Below are positions 1 through 6,670 of a stretch of DNA of 7,079 bases, in pieces. A program made the position numbers and the translations under genes. Within the stretch, counting starts at the first letter, position 1. Each line of letters starts with the position of its first letter. This stretch comes from Syntrophobacterales bacterium (GTDB taxonomy: Bacteria > Desulfobacterota > Syntrophobacteria > BM002): positions 1-7,079 of the forward strand of contig JAUWKY010000122.1 of the NCBI GenBank assembly GCA_030613915.1, read 5' to 3'. Under the pieces are notes generated by a model. The model searched no databases. It worked only from the letters and a program-made list of their open reading frames with translations, and was not told the DNA's origin.

Positions 1-276
1 ATTTTCGAGCTGAAGAAACTGATAAGGGATGAGTTGGCTGAGAATATGGGCAAAAGCCGCTTTTCTGAAGATTTATGGGAGCTTGAGCGAAAAATAGATG
101 CAATGGGCCTCATGTCACTTGACATATACACCAAGTGTCGGGAGAAGCTTTACGAGCTGAGGGTGAAAGAGGTCAAAAACAGAGTTGGAAGGTTAATCGA
201 ACGAGCAAACATGATGTGCGGGATCCCCGAAAAAGAAGGAGATCCCGAAGTGTGCAGCACAGAAAATCTAACTTGA
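1..276 (+). CDS. RsbRD N-terminal-domain-like protein, 3' part
   Basis: The frame is open from the first base of the window to TGA at 274-276, so this is the C-terminal 91 residues of a gene that starts upstream. An internal TTG at 34 and ATG at 46 could be misread as starts, but the helical pattern continues through the window edge (IFELKKLIRDELAEN). The visible part is all alpha-helical and charged, with the segment MGLMSLDIYTKCREKLYELR around the middle. That pattern resembles small proteins with an RsbRD N-terminal domain (globin-like sensor/stressosome family, PF14361) which I recall just upstream of dsrM in several sulfate reducers. The dsrM start lies 16 bases downstream, so it is probably the first gene of the same transcript. 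In the family the domain is a sensory module of RsbR-type regulators; whether it senses anything here is unknown. No kinase or STAS domain follows. Family call is from memory of sequence pattern, not a search. Confidence 0.68.
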   Translation: MFELKKLIRDELAENMGKSRFSEDLWELERKIDAMGLMSLDIYTKCREKLYELRVKEVKNRVGRLIERANMMCGIPEKEGDPEVCSTENLT

Positions 277-292
277 AGCGAGGTACCTGTAA

Positions 293-1282
293 ATGGGCAT
301 CTGGGTTTCCTTTTTTGCGGTTATAGCACTCGTCGTAATCCCCTTGGTGGGTGCGCAAGGAGGCGGCCAGTATTTTTTTGGGATTTTCATTCCCTACGTG
401 GCCGTCCTGACTTTCATCATCGGGTTTATTTACCGAGTAGTTCAATGGGCCAAAACCCCGGTACCCTTCAAGATTCCCACCACCGGGGGGCAGATGAAGA
501 GTTTTTCTTGGATCAAGCCGAACCCCATTGACAATCCCTCCAGCACCGGAGGTGTCATTGTTAGAATGGCACTTGAGGTGTTCGCCTTTCGTTCCTTGTT
601 CAGGAACACCAGAATCGAACTGAGGGATGGCCCCAAGCTAGACTATGGCTCCAACAAGTGGCTGTGGGTGGCAGCACTGGCCTTTCACTATGCTTTTCTG
701 GTCGTGTTTATCAGACACTTTAGGCTTTTTATGGAGCCGGTACCCTTCTTTGTGGGTGCGCTGGAAAGCGTCGACGGCTTTGTGGAGGTAGGGTTGCCGC
801 GGCTTATGATAAGCGGTGTCGTGCTCTTGCTGGCGGCACTGTATCTTTTTCTGAGAAGAGTTGCAGTGCCACAACTTCGCTATATCTCACTAGCTGCCGA
901 CTATTTTCCTCTTTTCCTGATCATTGGCTTGGCAACTTCCGGAATTCTCATGCGATATTTCATCAGGGTGGACATCACCAGCGTCAAAGAGTTAGTCATA
1001 GGACTGGTAAGTTTCCATCCCACGATTCCGAAAGGGATAGGTGTTATCTTTTACATCCACCTGTTTCTCCTCTCGGTTTTGATCGCGTACTTCCCCTTCA
1101 GTAAACTCATGCATGCGGGTGGAGTTTTCTTCAGTCCCACCAGAAACATGCCCAATGACAACCGCGCCCGGCGGCACATAAATCCCTGGAACTACCCAGT
1201 GAAGGTCCACACTTACGCTGAGTATGAGGACGATTTTAGGGAGAAGATGATAGAGGTTGGACTCCCAGTTGAAAAGGAGTAA
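293..1282 (+). CDS. dsrM: DsrM, diheme cytochrome b subunit of DsrMKJOP
   Basis: A 329-residue integral membrane protein of the NarI (nitrate reductase gamma) type. It carries two b hemes and passes electrons between the menaquinone pool and DsrK on the cytoplasmic side. Six hydrophobic segments are visible at about 2-19, 28-50, 122-145, 170-188, 205-223 and 245-268. Histidines 132 and 142 are ten residues apart and His256 and His274 eighteen apart. This is the same spacing as the heme ligands of E. coli NarI (56/66 and 187/205), so all four heme b ligands appear present. The C-terminal 55 residues are soluble and polar (SPTRNMPNDNRARRHINPW), probably contacting DsrK. The ATG at 293 has GAGG at 280-283, nine bases upstream. 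The stop TAA at 1280-1282 directly follows an AAGGAG that serves dsrK. Identity is secured by order with dsrK, J, O and P. Confidence 0.95.
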   Translation: MGIWVSFFAVIALVVIPLVGAQGGGQYFFGIFIPYVAVLTFIIGFIYRVVQWAKTPVPFKIPTTGGQMKSFSWIKPNPIDNPSSTGGVIVRMALEVFAFRSLFRNTRIELRDGPKLDYGSNKWLWVAALAFHYAFLVVFIRHFRLFMEPVPFFVGALESVDGFVEVGLPRLMISGVVLLLAALYLFLRRVAVPQLRYISLAADYFPLFLIIGLATSGILMRYFIRVDITSVKELVIGLVSFHPTIPKGIGVIFYIHLFLLSVLIAYFPFSKLMHAGGVFFSPTRNMPNDNRARRHINPWNYPVKVHTYAEYEDDFREKMIEVGLPVEKE

Positions 1283-1284
1283 CG

Positions 1285-3015
1285 ATGGCAAAGGTTGCGC
1301 CCCCAGAAGAACTTGCAAAAGTAGACCACACGCCTCCCAAAAAAGGGTGGATGGACATGCCCGTCGAATTGAAAGAGGGCAGGTGGTGCTACGGCTCCAA
1401 GCCAAAAGACCACGAAGTGCTCGGTCTGCCTAACCCGAGGAGTTGGTCGCCTGGTGACGAGGACTGGAAGCTTCCGGAGAACTGGCAAGAGATATTTCTC
1501 GAGGGAATGAGGGAGCGGCTGGATAAATTCCGTTCTTTCAGACTCTTCATGGATATATGTGTGAGATGTGGCGCCTGCGCTGACAAGTGCCATTTCTTCA
1601 TTGGCTCCGGCGATCCCAAGAACATGCCGGTTCTTCGGGCGGAGCTGCTCAGGTCGATCTATCGAGGCGAATTCACCACCGCTGGAAAAATCCTGGGGAA
1701 GCTTGCCGGGGGGAGAAAGCTTACCTACGACGTATTCAAGGATTTGTTCTACTACTTCTTCCAGTGCACCGAGTGTAGGCGCTGTTCGCTTTTCTGCCCC
1801 TACGGCATCGACACCGCAGAAGTCACTATGATCGGTCGGGAGTTACTCAATCTGTTAGGCTGTAACATCGACTGGATAGCGGGTCCGGTGGCCAACTGCT
1901 ACCGAACGGGTAATCACCTAGGCATTCAGCCCCACGCCTACCATTCCATGGTGGAATTTTTTTGCGAGGAGATCGAGGAGATCACAGGAATCCTTCCCGA
2001 GCCCAGCTTAAACAGGAAGGGAGCTGAGATCCTGTTCATTACTCCATCCGGCGATATCTTTGCTGACCCGGGCACCTTTACTGCCATGGGCTATCTCATG
2101 TTATTCCATTATCTTGAAGGTCTGGGGCTCGACATTACTTGGAGCACTTACGCCTCAGAGGGCGGAAACTTCGGCTCCTTCACTTCCCACGAGATGATGA
2201 AAAGGCTGAACTCCAAAATGTATGCCGAGGCCAAGAGATTGGGAGTGAAATATATTATCGGTGGAGAGTGCGGCCACATGTGGAGGGTGTGCAATCAGTA
2301 CATGGACACCATGACTGGCCCCGCCGACTTTCTGGAAGTGCCCAAATCTCCCATTACCGGCACTGTGTTTGAGAATGCCAAATCCCATAAGATGATTCAT
2401 ATCTGTGAGTTCACCGCGGACCTGATCAAGCACGGTAAGCTGAACCTGGATCTGAGCCGCAATGATCAATACAAATTAACGTTCCATGACTCTTGCAACC
2501 CGGCCAGAGGCATGGGATTCTTTGAAGAGCCGCGGTATGTCATTCAGAACGTGGCCAACAACTTCAATGAGATGCCGATCGATACCATTCGGGAGCAGAC
2601 CTTTTGTTGCGGCAGTGGGTCCGGCTTGAATACCGATGAGTTTATGGACATGAGGATGCGGGGGGCCTTTCCTCGGGCAAATGCCCTCCAGTATGTCCAT
2701 GACAAACATGATGTGAACGCGATGGCCTGTATCTGTGCCATTGACCGGGCCACCCTTACAACTTTATGCGAGTACTGGGTACCTGAGGTGGAGGTCATAG
2801 GGATTCACGAGTTGGTAGGGAATGCCCTCATCCTTGAGGGGGAAAAGAAAAGAACCATGAATCTGCGTGCCGAAGAATTCCCCTGGGTGGAGGAAGAAGA
2901 GGTTGAAGAAGCAGCTGCAGAAGTAATTCTCGAAGCAGCTGAAGAAGGAGTCGAAGAAGCAGCTGCAGAAGTTGCTGATGAGGAAGCGGCAGGAGAAGCG
3001 GAGGGTGAAGAATAA
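1285..3015 (+). CDS. dsrK: DsrK, HdrD-like Fe-S subunit of DsrMKJOP
   Basis: A 576-residue cytoplasmic iron-sulfur protein related to heterodisulfide reductase HdrD, thought to be the catalytic subunit that reduces the DsrC trisulfide made by DsrAB. No membrane segment is seen; it should be held by DsrM. Two classical [4Fe-4S] motifs are visible: Cys92/95/98/102 and Cys161/164/167/171-Pro. A CCG-type domain follows, with GGECGH (Cys329), HDSCNPARG (Cys404), CCGSGSG (Cys441/442) and ACICAID (Cys482/484, then Asp487). The last expected Cys of the CCG motif seems to be Asp487, giving C-x2-D. The final 40 or so residues (from about 535) are almost only Glu, Ala and Val with an internal 16-residue duplication, an extension beyond the conserved core. 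The ATG at 1285 lies two bases after the dsrM stop, with AAGGAG at 1274-1279 five bases before it. The stop TAA overlaps the dsrJ start by one base. Confidence 0.95.
   Translation: MAKVAPPEELAKVDHTPPKKGWMDMPVELKEGRWCYGSKPKDHEVLGLPNPRSWSPGDEDWKLPENWQEIFLEGMRERLDKFRSFRLFMDICVRCGACADKCHFFIGSGDPKNMPVLRAELLRSIYRGEFTTAGKILGKLAGGRKLTYDVFKDLFYYFFQCTECRRCSLFCPYGIDTAEVTMIGRELLNLLGCNIDWIAGPVANCYRTGNHLGIQPHAYHSMVEFFCEEIEEITGILPEPSLNRKGAEILFITPSGDIFADPGTFTAMGYLMLFHYLEGLGLDITWSTYASEGGNFGSFTSHEMMKRLNSKMYAEAKRLGVKYIIGGECGHMWRVCNQYMDTMTGPADFLEVPKSPITGTVFENAKSHKMIHICEFTADLIKHGKLNLDLSRNDQYKLTFHDSCNPARGMGFFEEPRYVIQNVANNFNEMPIDTIREQTFCCGSGSGLNTDEFMDMRMRGAFPRANALQYVHDKHDVNAMACICAIDRATLTTLCEYWVPEVEVIGIHELVGNALILEGEKKRTMNLRAEEFPWVEEEEVEEAAAEVILEAAEEGVEEAAAEVADEEAAGEAEGEE
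2902..2972 (+). repeat. 48-base direct repeat in the acidic tail of dsrK
   Basis: A 23-base unit at 2902-2924 recurs at 2950-2972 with one mismatch (GTT versus GTC at its start). The offset is 48 bases, exactly 16 codons, so the reading frame is kept. Each copy encodes VEEAAAEV. The repeated part belongs to a run of GAA/GAG and GCA/GCT codons that forms the Glu/Ala tail. An in-frame tandem duplication by slippage is the simple explanation. Confidence 0.8.
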
Positions 3016-3401
3016 TGTATAACAAAGGCTTAGTCATCACCGGAATCGTTATCTTTGTTGTCTTTTTCACCTCACCCTTCTTGATCGGTTTGGTGAAATC
3101 CGGCCCACCGCCTGAGCCAGAGCTTTCGCCGAAGGCAAAGCTGGCAAAGCAATGTGTAGAAGCCAAAGAATACATGGTGGAATCCCACATGCAGATGCTT
3201 AACGATTGGCGGAATGAGGCTATCCGTGAAGGCAAGAGGATTTATGTCGCCACCGACGGGAAAGAATATACGGTGAGTTTGCAGAATACTTGTATGGACT
3301 GCCATTCCAACAAGAGCAAGTTTTGCGATCAGTGCCATAACTACGCTGAAGTGAATCCTTACTGTTGGGAATGCCATATTGAGCCGAAGGAGAAGTTGTG
3401 A
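3015..3401 (+). CDS. dsrJ: DsrJ, periplasmic triheme cytochrome c
   Basis: A 128-residue membrane-anchored cytochrome c of the DsrMKJOP complex. An N-terminal hydrophobic helix (about 6-27) with one Lys before it and no clear cleavage site should act as an uncleaved anchor, leaving the rest in the periplasm. Three CxxCH heme c sites are packed in the last 36 residues: CMDCH (93-97), CDQCH (104-108) and CWECH (117-121). Upstream of these, Cys47 and His58 are candidates for distal heme ligands. DsrJ of other organisms has one heme with unusual His/Cys ligation, and Cys47 is the only Cys outside the heme motifs. The ATG at 3015 overlaps the dsrK stop (TAATG), with GGAGGG at 3000-3005 nine bases upstream, so translation is probably coupled. 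Its electron partner in the periplasm is not known from this window. Confidence 0.95.
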   Translation: MYNKGLVITGIVIFVVFFTSPFLIGLVKSGPPPEPELSPKAKLAKQCVEAKEYMVESHMQMLNDWRNEAIREGKRIYVATDGKEYTVSLQNTCMDCHSNKSKFCDQCHNYAEVNPYCWECHIEPKEKL

Positions 3402-4189
3402 TGGAGAGGAGCAGAAGGAGCTTCTTGAAGATACTCGGAATCTCCACCCTGGGTCTCGGGACACTTTCGGCCGTGGATCTTTTGGCCAAGGCCGAGATGG
3501 GTAAGGCTGAGTATTCGCCAAATCCAAAAGGTATGACCGGCAAGAGATGGGCCCTGGTGGTTGATGTAAAGAAGCTGGATGAAGAGACTACCCAAAAGGC
3601 CATAGAAGCGTGCCACCTGATCCACAACGTTCCTGACTACGGCGATGAAGAAGAGATCAAGTGGATCTGGACGGATAAGTATGAGCATGTTTTTCCGGGA
3701 CAGGAGCATGCATACCTGGCCGAAGAGATAGAAGAGAAGCCGTTCCTTCTACTCTGCAACCACTGTAGCAATCCCCCATGCGTGCGGGTGTGCCCCACCC
3801 AGGCCACCTGGCAGCGTGGAGACGGCATCGTCATGATGGACCAGCATCGCTGTATCGGTTGCCGGTACTGTATGGCTGCCTGTCCTTTCGGGGCTCGGAG
3901 CTTCAACTGGAAAGATCCGAGGACGACCTACTTCAAGGACAAAGAGCCACCGAACCCCAAATATCCCACCCGCACAAAAGGGGTGGTGGAAAAGTGCAAC
4001 CTCTGTGCTGAACGTCTGGCCGTAGGTGAGATGCCGGCGTGCGTTGAGGCGGTTAAGGATTCAAAAGCTATCGTTTTTGGTGACCTGGAAGACCCCCACT
4101 CCGAGGCAAGGGAATTACTCCATGAACGCTTTGCCATCAGGCGCAGACCAGAGCTTGGGACAAGTCCTAACGTCTACTACATAGTGTGA
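3401..4189 (+). CDS. dsrO: DsrO, Tat-exported ferredoxin-like subunit of DsrMKJOP
   Basis: A 262-residue periplasmic Fe-S protein that wires DsrP to DsrJ. The N terminus has a twin-arginine signal, SRRSFLK at residues 4-10, then a hydrophobic stretch to about residue 29. It has exactly 12 cysteines: Cys71; Cys119/122/127/131-Pro; Cys151/154/157/161-Pro; and Cys199/202/214. By analogy with four-cluster proteins of the DmsB/NrfC family, these complete three [4Fe-4S] clusters. Motif I keeps only its last Cys (Cys71), and the last Cys of motif IV is Val218, so the fourth cluster is cleanly absent. I place the start at ATG 3401, which overlaps the dsrJ stop by one base (TGATG) and has AAGGAG eight bases upstream (3387-3392). 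A GTG at 3398, one codon earlier, is also possible. The gap to dsrP is seven bases. Confidence 0.94.
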   Translation: MERSRRSFLKILGISTLGLGTLSAVDLLAKAEMGKAEYSPNPKGMTGKRWALVVDVKKLDEETTQKAIEACHLIHNVPDYGDEEEIKWIWTDKYEHVFPGQEHAYLAEEIEEKPFLLLCNHCSNPPCVRVCPTQATWQRGDGIVMMDQHRCIGCRYCMAACPFGARSFNWKDPRTTYFKDKEPPNPKYPTRTKGVVEKCNLCAERLAVGEMPACVEAVKDSKAIVFGDLEDPHSEARELLHERFAIRRRPELGTSPNVYYIV

Positions 4190-4196
4190 GGTGGTT

Positions 4197-5354
4197 ATGC
4201 TTGAGACTGCTCTAAAAGGAAGTAAAAAATACTGGATACTGATAGGGGTTTTGTTCGGTCTTCACGGGATAGGCGTCACCGCTTTCCTGTATCAGCTCAA
4301 TAAGGGATTAACCGTAACCGGCATGAGCAGGGATGTTTCCTGGGGCCTCTATATCGCCCAGTTCACTTTCCTGGTCGGGGTGGCAGCCTCAGCGGTGATG
4401 GTGGTCCTGCCCTACTATCTGCACAATGTCAAGGAGTTCGGCAAGATCACGATTCTGGGCGAGTTCCTGGCTGTGGCCGCGGTTAACATGTGTTTGATGT
4501 TTATCCTTGTGGACCTGGGCAAGCCCATGCGCATGCTGAACGTCATCCTGCACCCGACCCCCAACTCCATCCTGTTCTGGGATATGGTGGTTTTGAATGG
4601 CTACCTTTTCCTGAACATCATCATCGGCTGGGTGGTATTGAGTGCTGAGCGCAAACAGGTCGAACCACCCAAGTGGGTCAAACCCCTTATCTATTTGTCC
4701 ATACCCTGGGCTGTTAGCATCCACACGGTCACCGCCTTTCTCTATGCGGGCTTACCGGGAAGACATTTCTGGCTCACCGCCATCATGGCGGCCCGCTTTT
4801 TGGCCTCGGCATTTGCAGCCGGGCCAGCGCTCCTTATTCTCCTGTGTCTCATCGTTAGAAGGGTGAGCAAGTTCGATCCCGGCAAGGAGGCCATTCAGAA
4901 GGTGGCCAACATTGTGATATATGCCTTGATCATCAGTATATTCTTCGTGTTGTTGGAGATTTTCACCGCTTTCTACAGCCAGATACCAGGGCATATGCAC
5001 GGTTTCGTGTACACTTTCGTCGGTCTTAATGGGTATGGAAATCTAGTCCCCTGGACGTGGGCCTCTGCGGTAATGGCAGTGGTAGCAACACTCATGCTGC
5101 TCTGTCCACCGCTCCGGAAGAATGAGACGACCCTGGCGATCTCCTGCTTGCTGGTATTCTTTTCCCTGTGGATCGAGAAAGGGATTACCCTGGTTATTAC
5201 CGGTTTTATCCCTAACCCCTTTGATACAATAACCGAGTACGTCCCCACCCTACCGGAGGTGGCGATTACCGTAGGTATCTGGGCTACAGGCTTCCTGATT
5301 CTTACCATCCTCTACAAGATTGCCGTCTCGGTTAAGGAGGAAATAGCCTCTTAG
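4197..5354 (+). CDS. dsrP: DsrP, NrfD-like membrane subunit of DsrMKJOP
   Basis: A 385-residue integral membrane protein of the NrfD/PsrC family. It should take electrons from or give them to menaquinol and exchange them with DsrO on the periplasmic face. Ten hydrophobic helices are visible, at about 13-33, 50-73, 85-104, 128-148, 168-185, 196-218, 236-258, 282-302, 313-333 and 355-376. The segment [20 protein letters not shown] (about 323-342) is typical of DsrP-like proteins. No heme-type histidine pairs in the NarI pattern are seen, as expected. I prefer ATG 4197 because GAGG at 4188-4191 sits five bases before it; the GTG at 4191 overlaps that ribosome site and would add two residues. It is the last gene of the operon: a terminator follows 32 bases after the stop. 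Confidence 0.94.
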   Translation: MLETALKGSKKYWILIGVLFGLHGIGVTAFLYQLNKGLTVTGMSRDVSWGLYIAQFTFLVGVAASAVMVVLPYYLHNVKEFGKITILGEFLAVAAVNMCLMFILVDLGKPMRMLNVILHPTPNSILFWDMVVLNGYLFLNIIIGWVVLSAERKQVEPPKWVKPLIYLSIPWAVSIHTVTAFLYAGLPGRHFWLTAIMAARFLASAFAAGPALLILLCLIVRRVSKFDPGKEAIQKVANIVIYALIISIFFVLLEIFTAFYSQIPGHMHGFVYTFVGLNGYGNLVPWTWASAVMAVVATLMLLCPPLRKNETTLAISCLLVFFSLWIEKGITLVITGFIPNPFDTITEYVPTLPEVAITVGIWATGFLILTILYKIAVSVKEEIAS

Positions 5355-5380
5355 TTTGAGGAATAGCAGTACTCGTGAAC

Positions 5381-5416
5381 AAAAAAGGCTCATGCCACAC
5401 AGGCATGAGCCTTTTT
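5381..5416. terminator. Bidirectional intrinsic terminator after dsrP
   Basis: A perfect 10-base-pair stem, GGCTCATGCC at 5387-5396 and GGCATGAGCC at 5402-5411, with a five-base loop ACACA. It is preceded by six A and followed by five T. On the plus strand it ends the dsrMKJOP transcript; read on the minus strand it also has a T6 tail and can stop the convergent VOC gene transcript, whose stop codon is about 220 bases away. Confidence 0.93.
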
Positions 5417-5636
5417 CTTACTGTGTCGAACCCTAGATCCTAAAGTGCGAGTGTCCGAGCGGGCAGCAGACAGCTAGCAGCAGGCAGAAAGATTTCTTGG
5501 TGGGTTATATCCCTCTGCGGATCTTATACTATTATTCTTTGATCTCCCTCTCCACCCACTGGGGGGAGAGGGCAGGGGTGAGGGGGGGGCTGCTTGCTGC
5601 CCTCTGTCCGCTGCCTGCTGGTAAGTGCTTTGGCAC
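5417..5636. other. Non-coding convergent intergenic region
   Basis: Between the dsrP terminator and the end of the minus-strand VOC gene there is no convincing gene. The DNA holds CAG/GCAG-rich low-complexity sequence at about 5461-5488 (GGGCAGCAGACAGC and CAGCAGGCAG). A related copy lies in inverted orientation at about 5590-5619. Between them is the palindromic element described separately. This is typical of repeat-laden spacers between convergent genes. Confidence 0.6.
5546..5587. repeat. Palindromic REP-like element (CCCTCTCC/GGAGAGGG)
   Basis: CCCTCTCC at 5546-5553 pairs with GGAGAGGG at 5565-5572 (eight base pairs, with further C/G pairing possible inside), followed by CAGGGGTGAGGGGGG. 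Sequences of this pattern are, from memory, scattered in intergenic DNA of many proteobacterial and Desulfobacterota genomes. Copy number here cannot be judged from one window. Confidence 0.6.
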
Positions 5637-5643
5637 TTACCAG
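5618..5643. repeat. 11-bp hairpin over the stop codon of the VOC gene
   Basis: CTGGTAAGTGC at 5618-5628 and GCACTTACCAG at 5633-5643 are perfect inverted copies around a TTTG loop. The minus-strand stop codon TAA (5637-5639) lies inside the right arm. No T tract follows on either strand, so it is not a classical intrinsic terminator, but it may protect the 3' end of the mRNA. Confidence 0.75.
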
Positions 5644-6227
5644 ACGTTCTTCTCCTCCTTGACCAACTCCCTTCCCTCGCCAGGATATACCTTTCGCTCT
5701 TGCGGTGGCGTGGGCTCCTCCACAGGGGGCCAGTGGCCTGGGCGCGGTTCTGGACCTTCCCGCGTGACCACTGAGGGGGCGGAGTCCACCAGCCGCGGGT
5801 TCTTGCGGATATCCACGCTTGTTACATTGTGGCTGAATTCGATGGGAATGGAGTTGGGGGCGAAAGAATAGATGGAGTGAATAAAGCCGTGATCGATTGC
5901 TTCCGACACCCAAAACCCCGCAGCCGAGAGCTTGTCTTTTAATTGATAAAGATCATCTTCGGATTCAACCCCAAAAGAGATGTGGTCGAAAATGACAGGC
6001 CCGGCGGTAGGGTAGCCGTGGTCCTTTTCCTCCACGGGTTCCACCCCAGGCCACTCAAAAAAGGCGAGGAGATCGTCTTCAGAGATCTCGAAAAAGTAGT
6101 GTCTGTAGCCGGGCTTGCCGAGTCCGGCAACCAATCTCATGCCCAACAGGTCCCGCCAGAAGCGAACGGTCTTGTCCATATCACCCGTTACCATAGCCAG
6201 ATGATTAATGCCGTTGAATTTGATCAT
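5637..6227 (-). CDS. VOC-family metalloprotein (glyoxalase/epimerase-like)
   Basis: A 196-residue protein whose first 135 residues form the paired beta-alpha-beta-beta-beta modules of the vicinal oxygen chelate superfamily. It begins INHLAMVTGDMDKTVRFWRD (7-26) and repeats the pattern at FDHISFGVESEDDLYQL. Candidate metal ligands are at the four standard positions: His9, Glu58, His82 and Glu130, as in glyoxalase I, methylmalonyl-CoA epimerase or extradiol dioxygenases. Substrate cannot be told. Residues about 136-196 are a Pro/Glu/Arg-rich tail of low hydrophobicity that is not part of the fold. ATG at 6225-6227 has GGAGGA (6231-6236 on the complementary strand) three bases before it. The gene is convergent with dsrMKJOP, separated from it by a bidirectional terminator, so it is not part of that operon. 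Confidence 0.82.
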   Translation of the reverse strand: MIKFNGINHLAMVTGDMDKTVRFWRDLLGMRLVAGLGKPGYRHYFFEISEDDLLAFFEWPGVEPVEEKDHGYPTAGPVIFDHISFGVESEDDLYQLKDKLSAAGFWVSEAIDHGFIHSIYSFAPNSIPIEFSHNVTSVDIRKNPRLVDSAPSVVTREGPEPRPGHWPPVEEPTPPQERKVYPGEGRELVKEEKNVW

Positions 6228-6359
6228 GACTCCTCCACAGGTGTAGGTTGTCCGTAGTCCGCAGTCAGTTGTATCCGAATTATTCCGATTTTGGAAGTAG
6301 GGGTGTGGTTACTGGGGGCAGAAGTCACATATGAAAACGTCAGATGTCAGAGGACAGTC

Positions 6360-6461
6360 GGTAGGTCGGGTGGTTTCCGCCTCGGCGGAGTTCACCCGAC
6401 GCTTACTCATGTCGGATCAATCCCGCTAAAGCGGGACTAAGCGAGAACGATCCGACCTACC
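6360..6461. repeat. 102-base compound palindromic element
   Basis: The ends are perfect 10-base inverted repeats, GGTAGGTCGG (6360-6369) and CCGACCTACC (6452-6461). Inside are two hairpins. The first pairs GTCGGGTG (6365-6372) with CACCCGAC (6393-6400) and, within it, TCCGCC with GGCGGA (6376-6389). The second pairs GTCGGATC (6411-6418) with GATCCGAC (6449-6456) and contains TCCCGC-TAAA-GCGGGA (6421-6436). CGCTTA (6400-6405) and TAAGCG (6438-6443) are a further pair. It looks like a non-coding mobile or REP-type element of the GTAGGTCGG family that I recall from many proteobacterial genomes. Confidence 0.7.
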
Positions 6462-6515
6462 TAATGTGCAAAAATAGGGGACGCTGGTGAAATTTAAACA
6501 TTCGCTTAGCATGTT

Positions 6516-6597
6516 CGTCATTCCCGCGCAGGCGGGAATCCAGGAGAAAGAATGCATCTGGATACCGGATCTCGGCTTCGTCTCGTCCGGTATGACG
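6516..6597. repeat. 82-base CGTCATTCCCGC-type palindromic repeat
   Basis: The element is bounded by CGTCAT (6516-6521) and ATGACG (6592-6597). The left hairpin is ATTCCCGC-GCAG-GCGGGAAT (6520-6539). The right hairpin pairs ATACCGGA (6562-6569) with TCCGGTAT (6586-6593). The CGTCATTCCCGCG..GCGGGAATCCAG pattern is, from memory, a very widespread dispersed intergenic repeat in proteobacteria and Desulfobacterota. Confidence 0.7.
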
Positions 6598-6670
6598 ATA
6601 GTTGCCAGTTGTAGGATTTTTCGAGAGCCCATTAACGACTAATCCTGCAACGGACTACGGACAACTGACT

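Noticed and set aside
2828..3235. Minus-strand 135-residue open frame opposite the end of dsrK and start of dsrJ
   Set aside because: Its Leu-rich run is just the complement of the Glu/Ala repeat codons of dsrK; a shadow.
4191..4196. GTG at 4191 as dsrP start
   Set aside because: It overlaps the only ribosome site (GAGG at 4188-4191), which is properly spaced for ATG 4197.
5497..5530. Possible promoter TTGGTG..TATACT
   Set aside because: The spacing is 22 bases, too long, and no gene follows on that strand.
5461..5620. CRISPR array from recurring GCAG-type units
   Set aside because: The units are short, irregular and low-complexity, without equal spacers.
5497..5871. Plus-strand 124-residue open frame
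   Set aside because: It lies over repeat DNA and antisense to the VOC gene, whose fold and metal ligands are clear; the translation has no recognisable pattern and no good ribosome site.
6426..6632. Minus-strand 68-residue open frame with the string DSRLRGNDEH-like repeats
   Set aside because: It runs through the CGTCATTCCCGC repeat; the phrase SWIPACAGMT is the usual translation of that repeat, not a protein.
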